Shown in pieces: positions 45,201 to 56,546 of a stretch of DNA of 64,000 nt. The translations under genes and the position numbers were made by a program. A model generated the notes under the pieces. The model saw only the letters and a program-made list of their open reading frames with translations, did not search any database and was not told the origin of the DNA. The stretch is from Symbiodinium natans (Eukaryota > Sar > Dinophyceae > Suessiales > Symbiodiniaceae): NCBI GenBank assembly GCA_905221605.1, contig CAJNDS010002357.1:110001-174000 (forward strand), written 5' to 3'. Position 1 is the stretch's first letter, and each line of letters opens with the position of its first letter.

Positions 45201-48112
45201 CAACAAGGAACCATAGTCGCAAAGTGTATTCTGATGGAGAATGACAGCTTGATACAAGTGTGACAGCTTGCCACCGCACCACCGGGTGTGGGTTCCTGAG
45301 GTTTCTTTTAGCTGGAGGCGTCCCTTGCCACCGAGAATGCGAGTAGACCACAACGGGGGAGGAGATGAACGCAGCAACTGGAGCATTGGGGCAAGCAATA
45401 GCCGTTTAACCTCAGAGCCATCCTTCTTCTGCTTTTTTTCACCGTCCTTCTTGTGCTTGGACTTCTTCTCCTTCTTGGCTTTGAGCTCCTCTGCAGGAGC
45501 GAAGTACACGGCACAAAACAACGAATCTTGCAGTCAGGGATCAGGGTCCTCCGCCGCTTCCTCGTCCTCGCAACTAGCATCCTGCAATTTGACAGCTTGC
45601 ACAATACGACTGACATCAAACGTGCAGGGTCTTGTGCGACAAAGCCGGCGGCAAACCACGTTTAAACTTCAGCATGTCAGCATGGAGGAATGTAAAGATC
45701 TCTGCCAAGACCATAAAACATCGAAATGCAAGGATGATTCGCGGGTGTGCTGGAAAGATACGGCTCAAACCGCAGCAAAAAGGCTCTTCAGAAACTCAAA
45801 GCCCTCCACGCTGGGCCTCCTCGTCGCACTGGCTGTCTTTTAGCTTGGCTTTCTTGTCCTCACATCTCATGCGCCGGCCCCAGGTTCAGGACCCCGGATA
45901 CTAGGGATTTAGGGTTTGGGCTGAGGGTTTCGGGTTTGACCCGTGATTGCCAGATCCCCACAGACAGGCAAAGACATGCTACTCCAAATCACCCGAAAAG
46001 AGACTCTCCAATCCTCAAGACTGGCAAAACACCACAGCCCTCGCACCTTTTTCGTGTGCTAGAAGGCCCAGGCTCCTTGTGCTTCTTTTTCTTCTTTTTT
46101 TTCTTCTTCTTGGCAGCGCCCTCCTTTTCGTTTAAACGGCTTGAGGAGGCGGACTGCTCAAGCTCTGGCAGAGTGTTGGGGCCCTGGGTTTTGGAAATTT
46201 ACCCCTTGGGCATTTTGGTGTGCACAGGCTTCTCCAGCGTTCAAGTTTTGGGCAGGTTGGCAGCAATATGTTGACCCAGCGGTTGGAGATAGAGCTTGAC
46301 AGATAACAATGCTGTCCTCCTCGTCGTCTCCCTCGCCTTCTTCCTCCTCTTCAAAGCACAAGTAGCACCAGCCACAACCACAAGTAGCACCGAACCCAAC
46401 TGGCATGCAAAACCTGACAATGCTTGACTCGGCCTCCTTGTCCGCTGGAACATCCTCATCATCGTCGAAGTCTTTCTGCTTCTTTTCTGTCCACATTGGG
46501 TGGTTGGGGTGCTAAGTGCTTTGAGAAAGCTGCTGAAACGGAAAGGCACTGCCACCACCACTACCACTACCATGTACTGTTATGACCTCTCCCTGGCCCG
46601 TGCCTTTCTTCTTTGCCTTCACTGGGTGCTCGACCTCGGCATCCTCTCGGCCCATGAGCTTAGCCTTCTTCTTTTTCTCAGGCCTTGTGTTCTCGGGCGC
46701 TTGGGTGGTCAGGGTGTGGGCAACTCTGCTGTAGGGTTGGATATGTGCACAAGATAGTTGGATTGAAATCTGGTGGAACGTGCATCTTCGTACGCCTGTT
46801 GTAGTGGGCGTGCTTTCGTGCACTTCGCCAGCCCACAACTGTTGATGTTGTTCCTTGCGTGTTTCCTTCTGTTGCTCCTGGACACCAATCAGATTTCAGG
46901 TTGTCGTCGCTGCCTGTCTTCTTCTCCGGTGGCACGCGACATGTTTCCTGAGGTTCGCGATCAATTGTGTGGTCGAGACGGAGCATCCAACCCCCCACGA
47001 GAACAGACTTGCCCCACCCAACTCAACCGAGAAAGCTCTTCTTTTTCAGAGAGCGGCTGGTCTGACACGATCAGCCCACTAGCCCTGTCAAGCATGCTTT
47101 GCAGAGCTGAACCAGGACCTCCGTACTTTCTTTTTACGCAACCTGCACCAGTGGCACAGAGCACCTATTTGGAGAAATGTAGGACTTTCAGGGTTCTTCG
47201 GAGAACATTGCTTCGACTAGCCCCAGCATAGACAAGACTCGGAAGCCCCAAGCCAAAAACTCACCTCAAGTGCTGCAGGAGCGCTTCTCCTCGACCACGG
47301 GCTCCGGCTCCTGCTCCTCGGAGGGTTCGCCTGGTGAGCGTTTTTGTGATGTGGGTCCCAACAGACCTTATGTTGCCAGATGTCGTTAGGATCCGTGCTA
47401 GTGCTCAGCATCAACCTGAAGAAAATGTTGGCCACCGTTACCTGGTGCACAGTATGTGCTTTTGATGGTGCTTTTCTGATTTCCTTTCTTTTCATGGCTC
47501 TCTGACTGGATGCATGTTGCTTCCTTTGCGCCGATACCGAGTCGACCACCTCAAACTGCTAATGGTTGCTCTTATTTGCTCTTGGCTTTGCTATGACGTA
47601 GTCACAGGTACCGGTCCCAGAGGGTGCGAGAATGATTTGTTTCAGTAAAATGAGGAGAGGATGGGAACCTTGTACTTTCAAGGACTTCCGACCCGAAGAC
47701 TGGGGCAAGGACGGGAGGTGAGATGGCGCAACCAGATGCGGGAGATCGATCTCTGTGCTGCCGCGGCGCCGATGTCGGTGAGCTCCCGGTCAGGGTCAGG
47801 GTCGTGGCCCTGTTTTGACAGGTGGTGCACTTGTGGAGCATAAGGGTTAGCAGGAGACTGGGCAAAAAGAAACAATCAGTGGGCTCCTCATCTTCGGCCA
47901 AGGACGACACTCAGTGGAATACTGTGATTCTTAAGGCTTGACTTGCATGCTGGGCTGAAGATGTGTAGAACCGTACGAATGCAGCCCACCAGAGACGAAC
48001 CAGAATCGGAAAGGAGGCCTGGCAAGCACTTGCTCCTTCGTGCCTGGGCTGTGACCTCCATGCCCTCTTCCTCGTCATCTTCTTCGGCAATGGAGGTGGC
48101 TGCAGGCTCTTC
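42185..48112 (-). CDS. Large gene of alternating acidic and Lys-rich exons (Nopp140/treacle-like architecture)
   Basis: At least 15 short minus-strand exons, 5' to 3', including: 48112-48056 (EEPAATSIAEEDDEEEGME, sites CAG| and GAG|GTCACA); about 47912-47878 (SSLAEDEEPTD); 47809 to about 47700 (DPDPDRELTDIGAAAAQRS); 47330-47265; about 46683-46575 (KKKKAKLMGREDAEVEHPVK); about 46485-46408 (KKQKDFDDDEDVPADKEAES); about 46362-46308 (EEEEEGEGDDEEDSIV); 46168 to about 46030 (NEKEGAA then ten Lys); about 45875-45815; about 45582-45540; about 45505-45395 (KKEKKSKHKKDGEKKQKKDG); 45102 to about 45030; about 44882-44820 (PEDPESEPAEEPSDEADG); about 42985-42850; about 42625-42530 (KDKDKDTKKTAKRKVSSEDT); terminal 42242-42185 (EETPQKARKEVAKKKRV, TGA). 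The C-terminal KKKRV could be a nuclear signal. Alternating acid/base blocks resemble nucleolar Nopp140/treacle proteins, but no sequence homology was shown. Phases were not all checked, and two adjacent genes are possible. Confidence 0.6.
43060..43135 (-). repeat. Telomeric tract inside the acidic/basic-repeat gene
   Basis: About eight degenerate CCCTAAA/CCCTAA units (CCCTAAAACCCTCAACCC to CCCTAACCCCAAACC) between Lys-rich exons, therefore intronic if the gene model holds. Confidence 0.8.
44205..44345 (-). repeat. Three telomeric tracts with repeated junction sequence
   Basis: Three short CCCTAAA tracts. The first two are followed by CCCTTTT(T)GCAACAGGCTTCTG- and CCCTTTTTAACACGGACCTC-like sequence; the third ends CCCTAAGTGGGTTGGCA, as at 4088-4106. 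In the middle of the charged-protein gene. Confidence 0.8.
44604..44678 (-). CDS. EF-hand-like exon candidate
   Basis: After GAGGCAG| the frame reads HAPSFDSDHKGTLDMLTFTV then CLRH before a possible donor. FDSDHKGTLDMLTF has D-x-D-x-x-G and a hydrophobic at position 8, but Thr instead of Glu at position 12. It could be an exon of a different gene nested in this region, or chance. Confidence 0.3.
44941..45010 (-). repeat. TTTCCGAAATT-family repeat, reverse orientation
   Basis: Read on the minus strand: CTCCGAAACTGGGGTACCTA, TAAGGGAATCCTACTACTGG, then GTTAGGGGCCCC. Closely matches 38778-38872 and 51530-51630. It follows the Lys/Glu-rich exon ending near 45030 and so probably starts an intron. 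Confidence 0.65.
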
Positions 48113-49573
48113 CTGACAGAGCCATAGGGGTTCCAGGCAGCATGTAGTAGTACCCTAAGCATTCAAAATCCAAGAGGGGGGTGGGCTGCTATGGGCGGCG
48201 GCATGTGGTGCCAAGAACAAGAAAGAACGACGAGAACAAAAACAATAACAACAAGACCCGCGAGAAGTAGATCAAAACGCCCACAGCCCCGATTAATATC
48301 AAGAGAGCCAGACCCTAAACCCTAAACCCTAAGAGAGGAAACGGAGACGGAGGCGGAGGCGGATCGACCACACACTACACGCCATCACCCCTGTCTCACT
48401 CAACAGCATGCGGCTGGCTCCTTAGATGTCCTGATCCATTAAAGAACTCAACTTAAATTGCGTTTGGTCCAGCGCGAAGCAAACTCGGCAAACTCTCGCT
48501 GTACGGCTAGATGCAAAGACGTTCAGCGCCCTGGTACTGAAATGAATTCGCAGACCACGCCCACAAACCGCCAAACAGCCCAAAAACAATCTGCGAACCT
48601 CCGAGTCCGGCGCAAGGGACGTGGCTCGCGAGGGTGCAGGAGAGGCCGCACGCGTGAATGGGTCCTTAGGATCCGTCTCCAAAGGGTCATGGGTTCTGGA
48701 GGCTACTCTCCAGGAAGAAGGTATAGCACTCAGCCTGAATCGTTCTTGAAGGCTGTTGACTTCAGTCTGGAAGAATTTCGAATGAGTAGTTCAGTCTAGG
48801 GTTCTGGATGTGATTAGTCCCTTCAGGTCCCTTCAATATCAACTCATGTTTACAACGGGATACAGCGACACAGCCGCCACGTTGAAAAGGGTGGATAGTG
48901 CGTAGCCACGTGAAACAAGTCCGAATGCATCCAGTTTGCTAGCACCGACAACCATATTAGCTGCAGAGACGACTTGTGTGATGTGTGCTCACAAGGTCTT
49001 TTGGCCTGTTCCGGGTCCGGCCAACTTCACGGTGTAGGGTTCGTTTCGGGTTTCTTGATGTCAAAGGGCTGACAACGTCAGAGCATTCCCTGTAGCCCTC
49101 ATCTCTTGATCAGGCCTGTTGCCCGCTCAATCTGGCACTTTTAGGGCTCGGGGTTATCCAGACGAGATGTCCTATACATGATGCTCTTCGTGACCGCAAC
49201 CTGCGCGGTTCTACGCAGGCTCCCGTTGATTCCTGCTGCATATCGATGCCAAAAAAAGTCCACGCAGAGAGGCCATGATATACCTACAACCTCACAAGAG
49301 AGCTACAAAACTCTGCCCACTTGGGCCTTTAGCTTCAGACCAGCCCCACAAAAAAATATTCAGGCATCATGATTCTGCTGGCACGCAGGGACGTGGGAAG
49401 CTTCAAAGTTGATGCCCTGTACTTCCCCAAAAAACCCTGTAGGCTTAAGACCCTGCCGCACGCGCATGAACAAATCCCTGGGCTTGTCTGAGCATACTTT
49501 CGGACAAGGCTCGAAGGTCCAGTCGACAATGCGCCAAGTCTCTGTCCTGAGGGCATCAAGGGGGGTTTAGGGG
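48113..49573. other. No gene recognised
   Basis: A telomeric tract (48312-48335, ending CCCTAAGAGAGG) and open frames without features. Likely intergenic between two minus-strand genes. Confidence 0.4.
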
Positions 49574-50781
49574 TCACTGCTGGCCTTTGTGCAAACAGCG
49601 ACCATGGATGACCATGGTTTCCTCTGCGCTATCTCTACTGCGACTACGGTTTGGAGCTTGGGGAAATAAGGCCCTGAAAAGAAGCTGGCGGAGTGCACCA
49701 TTGGTCATGGTCCTCCCGCCCGAGGTCTCAAACACGACGGTCTCCGACCCAACGCTGATCTTGCCAGTGCCAGGATCCGAAAAATCGTAAAGCATCGTGT
49801 CTGCCTGAACGGGGGACCGGGACTTCTTGCATATCCGCAGGCGGCCAGGCTCCTCGACAACGCCAAAGACAGCTTCGTAAAGGTCGTTGAGCTCTCTGTC
49901 AACAGCTGACTTGCCACGAATCTGACGCAGTTTTGCCAGAGACTGGCAGTAGGCACTGGCAACGGTCCCGTGGCCCTGGGAGGGACCGAGAATCCTTGCA
50001 AAGCGCATGCCGATAAAAACCCAGAGCCCGTAACGGCCCACCTTGGCCTTGGGATCCTTTGGGACTTCCGACTGCAGCTCCAAGGAGGCCACCTCCCTTG
50101 TGCCGGCCGCTCCCACGCGTGCCCAAAGCTCGCGGAATGGATTGGCTCCCATGGCTGTGACTTCAATGGAGGCCTCACTGGGGGTCACCACGAAGGATGG
50201 TACCTCAACCTGAGCTCACAAGATGCTACATGGCGCTTCTGCTCCTGCAAGCACCCGCCACGTGCCGTGTTCATTGACGTTACTTCTTAAAATGGTTCCT
50301 ATTGGTTTCCCACCCCATGCCAAGATATATGCCAAGGCACGTGAGGTGGCTGGAAGTCGATCCTACGTTGCTGCATGTATTGCAGCTGGTGGCCGTTCGC
50401 CTCCACGTGGCAATAGCCTCCGAAGCTGGCCTCCAGGTCGTTCTGGCCTTTTTTTCGAGGAATGCAGAGCTCCACGAAAAGTCCAGAGGGCGCTTGTAGC
50501 CTTAAGGGCCCATCACCATCCGTGTACTCTGCTATAGTGGTACCCAGTGGCTGCTCCCTCTGCACGAGGCTCCAGACCCCTGCCAGATCCTTCGCCACAG
50601 GATCACGAGCGCTGACGTCACGCCAAACAGGTGCAGAAATGCGTGTAGACGGCCACAACGCGTGGCCCTCTTGTACTAGGAGTGCAACTGCGGCTGGAAG
50701 CTCGGACTCCGGAATTAGGATCACTTCCTGAGCTGCCATGAAGCACAGCTTTTCAAACCTTGATCGCTGCTCGAGAGCCTT
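49574..50781 (-). CDS. Two-exon gene with HRI1/lipocalin-like N-terminal domain
   Basis: Exon 1 (50781-50341, 147 codons) starts after GTGTAG| and contains LAGVWSLVQREQPLG, LRLQAPSGLFVELCIPRKK and a closing RRIDFQPPH. This order (GxW start, LQxPSxxxxDxRxP, and DFQPP end) is that of the HRI1/lipocalin-like beta-barrel family known from fungi, algae and bacteria. Exon 2 (50209 to the stop at 49574) joins in phase (FQPPH then VEVPSFVVTPSEAS) and has a domain I do not recognise (VGRYGLWVFIGMRFARILGP, ADTMLYDFSDPGTGKISVGS). The stop is followed at once by CCCCTAAACCCCCC. Residues around the first Met at 50739 continue open upstream. Function unknown; ligand binding is only suggested by the fold family. 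Confidence 0.55.
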
Positions 50782-51470
50782 CTACACATCGCCCGAATCC
50801 CAACTAAAGCGGCGCATGGCCGAGTAGGTGTTCACATGACTCACATGGCCACCTTCCACCTGCATCGACTTAAACCAGAATATACGCTGAGGCTCCAAAC
50901 TCCTCAACCATAAGCTCAACCCCCTTAACAGTGGGGCGAGTGGGGGGACGGGGGGGGGCCCGGCGCTTGGGCACCTCGATGGCCCTGGGACCCGCGCCCC
51001 TTGGACCCTGGGCCCCCGGAAGCCCCAAAATCTGGAACTAAGCATGGATGTCTTGCACGAAAACAGGCCACCTTTTTTCTCTCCGAATCCTTGGGCACCC
51101 GCCCTGTCAGACTTGAAGCAGGGCTTTATGAAGGAAGCCCCTCAACCCCTGGACGGATGAAATTCTTGGAAGCAAGAGATTGAAGTGAATTTAGGCCAAA
51201 ACCCTAGAATGAGTAGTAGGTCAGGAGAAGTGTTGGAGGCATCTCAATCTTCACAGCTCCGGTGCCAACCCTTTTGAACCCAGACTCGGACAAGCTTGCT
51301 AAGCCTCCAACCCCTAAACCCCAAACCCGAAACCCTAATCCTTGAAACCCAGGGCCACGAGGCGGGGCCCGAGGCCGACAGGAGCCGCGCGCGGACGGAG
51401 CCCGCGGCCAGCGTCTGGAACAGCGGTCCAGCGAGGCTAAAGCTGCTGGGCCTGGGCTGCGAATATGCTT

Positions 51471-51510
51471 CGGGTTTTTTTGGCACCCGACTAGCCACAG
51501 CAAAGCGGGG
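51471..51510 (+). repeat. Repeat with T-run, CACCCGACTAGCCACAG; copy 2
   Basis: GGGTTTTTTTGGCACCCGAC then TAGCCACAGCAAAGCGGGG. Nearly identical to 12871-12909 and directly followed by a telomeric tract. Confidence 0.7.
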
Positions 51511-51529
51511 ATGATAGGTTTAGGGTTTG

Positions 51530-51630
51530 GGGTTTCCGAAATTAGGGGTACCTTTATTACAAGGGAATGCTACAATTTGGGGTGGCGATTATAGGGTCCC
51601 TGATTTCATAAACCCCCATATGTTGGAGGA
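51530..51630 (+). repeat. TTTCCGAAATTAGGGGTACC repeat
   Basis: GGTTTCCGAAATTAGGGGTA then CCTTTATTACAAGGGAATGC, GATTATAGGGTCCC and CCCCCATATG. Best-preserved member of the short repeat family. Confidence 0.7.
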
Positions 51631-52579
51631 CATCGTGACTTCTAGAATGATGAAGCTTGGAGATTAAGTGACAGCACCCCGAGGTTGGCCAGACGGCCAG
51701 ACAACTCCTTTCGGAACTTTCATTGCGTACATGTGATCAGTAGGCTTGAGGGCATGAATAAACCTCCGCAGTTTTTCAGGGGATCGGCCTCTGTCAGTTG
51801 ATGTTCAACATTGCTCAAAGTTCAAAGCAAGAGCACTTTGAAACCCTAAACCCTAAACCCTAAGAGAACAGGCCCAGCTCCACATCTTGAGCGGTGGGGG
51901 GTGCCACGGGTGCCTTCAGGCATCTTGGGCTCAGCGCAGGAACGTTTCTTGCAACGATCCGACTGCGAACTCTCAAATGAGCCTAGAGATACCTATAGTG
52001 TTCAGGGTTGAGGGTTTAGGGAAACCTCTGCAAACAGCGGATCCATGAGTGTCATTATAGGACTGCACTATGTCCACGTAGCTCCTTCAATGCGCAAGAC
52101 CGGGTGCCAGGTCCAGGAACCACAGGTTTGACTGGCAGGGCTATTCCAGGAAAGATCCGGGGGAGCCTGACGAGCCTCCCAAGTCGCAACACCAAGGGGT
52201 TTCAGCTCAGAAGCCCCTTCATGTCCCCTTCTGGCCAACAATGGCCTTTGAGGGCCTGAAGGGGGCCAAGGGGCGACCGCGGCTCCAAGCGCAGGGCGCA
52301 CCACGACTGGCCGGGGTTCACCTCCTCCGCGCCCTCGGACTGCACCTGTGTCTTTTCTGAACTCTGGGGTTTGTGTAAGTGTTGCGTGGTCACGTACGCA
52401 ATGCGTTTCGTAGTGTGCGTCGTGCTACCCGTGAGAGCCCACTTAAGATTTGCACGTGAGACACGGACTTATATAAAATCCTTCAGGGCCATGGCGCCAG
52501 CTCCTTGGAGAAGACCCGCCGCGGCACCCAGGCAGTCGCCGCTCCAGGCTCCTGTGGATGGCACATCGTTCGATCAGGC

Positions 52580-53290
<711 letters not shown>

Positions 53291-54055
53291 GCGTGCATGT
53301 GTGTACTCAAGGCCTGAATTCTGCAGACGCATGCAAAAATGCAAGCGTGGCTCTTGCAGACTCGTTTTCATTATTCGGGAAGTCGGGTGCATGGCCCCTT
53401 ATGTCCAGTCGCATTTCGAGAGCACAGGCCTGACATCAAGAATACAGCTCGACTCAAAACCGGTGAGCCTCCAAGCGTGCTTGCATGATATGGCTTCCGA
53501 ACATTTTTAGCGCCTTAACCCTCAAGCAGGAGTCCGAAATTGACAACGAAGAAAGCCACAACTATCCCGGATGCCAACACCCCATAATGTAGAGTTGTGC
53601 TGTTTGGCACCTTTATACCCTCAAGCCTCAAGAGTTCAGGGTCGTGTGTCCTGCACTACAGTGCAAAACTCATCGCTGCGGGCGGCCGCCCGGACGCAGT
53701 CCGGAACGCCACGGTTCAGCCTGTAGAACTAAGTTCCGGGCTCAGGGAATGTTGAAAAAGCTCCGGTGGCTTGGGCTTTGTGGACATTGGTGCCCGGACA
53801 TGCCAGGCGAGGCTTCTGAGTAACACTGCTCAGGGTTCCGGGCTACGGCATCAAAACTAGAGGGCTGCTCTCGCAAGGGGATGAAATCAAGTCCCGTTGC
53901 ATTTTGCACTTCCTCATGCAGGCAACAAAACCCCACAATCCCGGACCCTCGAACTGTGAGCTTCAACCTAAACAACCCTAAACAACCCTAAACAACCCTA
54001 AACCACCCTAAACCCAAAACCCAAAACCCATGCTCTTGACCCGAAACCTTCAAAA
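53291..54055. other. No gene recognised; telomeric tract at right
   Basis: Ordinary sequence without convincing exons, then AACAACCCTAAACAACCC-type telomeric variants at 53965-54030. Confidence 0.4.
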
Positions 54056-54182
54056 GATCCCCCCCATCGATGTTGACGAAGGGTTTCCCGGGACCCCCCA
54101 GCCTTAGCAAGCCGATCGGGTCTGGTAGAGCCTCCAAGCCCAGTGGTCCCCCGAGCTTCAGGGGCTCGCCTGCTGCCTTCAA
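54056..54182 (-). CDS. Exon candidate immediately upstream of a telomeric tract
   Basis: Reads GEPLKLGGPLGLEALPDPIG then LLRLGGPGKPFVNIDGGDLL and ends TTTTGAAG|GTTTCGGG. The telomere-like tract starts within about 25 bases of this donor. Gly/Pro/Leu-rich; family unknown. Confidence 0.35.
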
Positions 54183-56546
54183 CGAGGCTTCGTTGGGGTT
54201 CTGGCGATTGGGGATCTCGGGCGGTAGAGCTGTGGAGGGTCGGTTCTCAGGTTCTTAGAGAGATTTGGGCGGGTCCCAAAAAAAAGGCCCCAGCGTGAGA
54301 CAAGGAGTTCTGGAGCTCGGAGTATATGGGCTCCCAGCACCCAACCGGATGTTGGGCAGCCTCATGCGCAAGCTCCACGTGGGTCGCCCAAGCGCTGGCA
54401 GTAGGCGCCATGACTCAGGGGCTCATAGCAAACCCCTCAATTTCAGGGGCATGGTATCTGGATGTGGGGTCATGCAGGGTAGGGAGCAGCATGAGGTTAG
54501 ACATGGTGTGTCATGTTAGCTGGTGTGTTAGGCTGCCAGTGGGGGTCGCAAGATACCTTGGCTCGGCTGATCATCTTACAGTCTTACTAACAATAATAGC
54601 AAGACTTGCAATAAGAATATCAACATCGGTAGCAAGAATAAGAATAACACTAATGATAACAATGCAAGCTGTGCTGGGAGTGTCTCCAGAGCGCTACAAG
54701 TAGGACTCATGTCATAAGACGACTGTTGAATCTGACCACACGGCTAAGACCTTGAGCCGTAGGGACGGCAACGAAAAGCCTCTAACGGAGAACACATTTC
54801 AATGTGAACACGGTTCCAGTTCAGGCTTCGGCTTCTCGGTACTGGGTTCCAGGGATCTAAGTTCCGAACATATCCCCATGCTCCTTGGCAGGTATGAGCA
54901 GGTGTCGCACTGCTTTTAGCTATTCAGCAAGTTCCCGTTCCTCTTGCAGTTCTGCAGCACGAGGGTGACACAATCGCCACGTATTAGTGGCTGGTTTAAT
55001 TACTGCTAAACAACCTTCCAAGCCAACTTTGTGAGATATGAGAGAGTTGAAAAAGCCCAGCTGTTGAATGTCAGCGCGGTCAACGCGAAACTCGCCCATG
55101 GACATGATACAAAAGAAGGCTCTTATGATGAACTTATCCGCTGAGGCCGGGCCTTGGATCAGAGTGCCTTACAGAACTTGGGACAACTTGGGACGCCGGG
55201 ATCAGCAAGGTTTGTGAACTAGCCATGGGCTCTTGAAGAATTGTTTGTGGGGGCAGAAACATTCAACAATGTCTCCTGCCACACGCTGGGACTTAGGCGG
55301 AACTCCGGCAGTGACATCCTCATTGCCGATTGTAGTGCGCGGCATAGGCGGCGCTCGCGTCGGTGCTCATGTGCGGGAGGTGGAACATCCCATGGGGGTA
55401 CTGCTCGGCTTCCTTGCTGAGGAGGTTCCTCAGGTCATAATTCGACAATCCCACCAAGTTGTTGCACGAAAGAAAGCACCTACTAGTAGGAATCTTTGCA
55501 CAATGCAGTTCAGCAAGTGACTGGGACTAATCTGCCTACTTGCCGGTGAAGCCCTTCAAGTAACCTCGTAATGCCGCAATGCCAGCTTGGGCACTTGAGC
55601 ATCTCGGATTGGTCTGGGTCCTCTTTGAAGAAGGCCCAATTGCTTGGAGCTGTACGCCTGCGAGAGATTGTGACTTGAAGACGCTGGCTTCCACATGGAG
55701 CCACAGCCCTCAACTTCGAGTTCTTGCGCTGCTGGAAAAGCTTCCTGTCTGTTTTTTTTTGAAGCGTTTGGAACTTTTGCTTTGGAGCCTGCTGGTCTAG
55801 CTTGCCTCTGACAGCAACCCTTCGTGTGAACTCTTGGAGCCGAAGTGGCTGGCGACCACGTCTCTGCATGATCTTCGTCAGTGAGGAGAAGTGCGCCATC
55901 CACCAAGCCTGCAAGGCTCTGTAAGGCAGTTTTGGGGCAGTGCCGGGAGAAACTTAAGCCCGAACTTCAGCTCGCACCGGCTACTCAGGGCCACGGTGCG
56001 AAGACCCACGCGATATAACTGAAACGGGGTCCAAGCCTGACACAGGAAAACCACAATCGTGATGATGGCCGCAATGAAGTTGTCCAGGCTCCTGCAGCTA
56101 GTGTGCTGAGAACCGGGGCTGGGATACTGATTGAAGGCCACATGCCAGCAAGGCATCCTTTGGCGTCCTCAAAATGCCCCAAAACAGTTTTGTTGCATCA
56201 ACTTTGGGCCAGCTTACATGTTGCCGAATTGGGCCTCCCTCTCAGGTAACAAGCACACAGGTGATACAACTAATGACCATGCAGCATATACAGTCTTTTT
56301 CTACGCGTACAAGCGCTCCTCAGCACCAGAATGATAACCTCTTGGCTGCGAGAGAGCATGCCCTGCTCGTCGCTCTTGATGATATGCCTGCGGATGAGCT
56401 GCTGAACGTTACGAAAGAGAGCAACCCTGGCATTCCCGATCTTGCGAATTCAACACCCTGGAAAGCCACCTGAAGTAGCCAAGATGCATAATGGCTGCCC
56501 AGAAGAAGACTGCAGAGACCACGAGCAGGCCGACCAGCAATCCGAC
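54183..56546. other. Mostly unassigned; membrane and other exon candidates on minus strand
   Basis: Minus-strand candidates: 56110-55990 (SLDNFIAAIITIVVFLC after GCAG|), about 56450-56310 (RKIGNARVALFRNVQQLIRR), and 55925-55600 (LVDGALLLTDEDHAETW and following). They could continue the C2-membrane gene or form another gene. AAT/AAG-rich sequence lies at 54590-54662. Confidence 0.3.
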
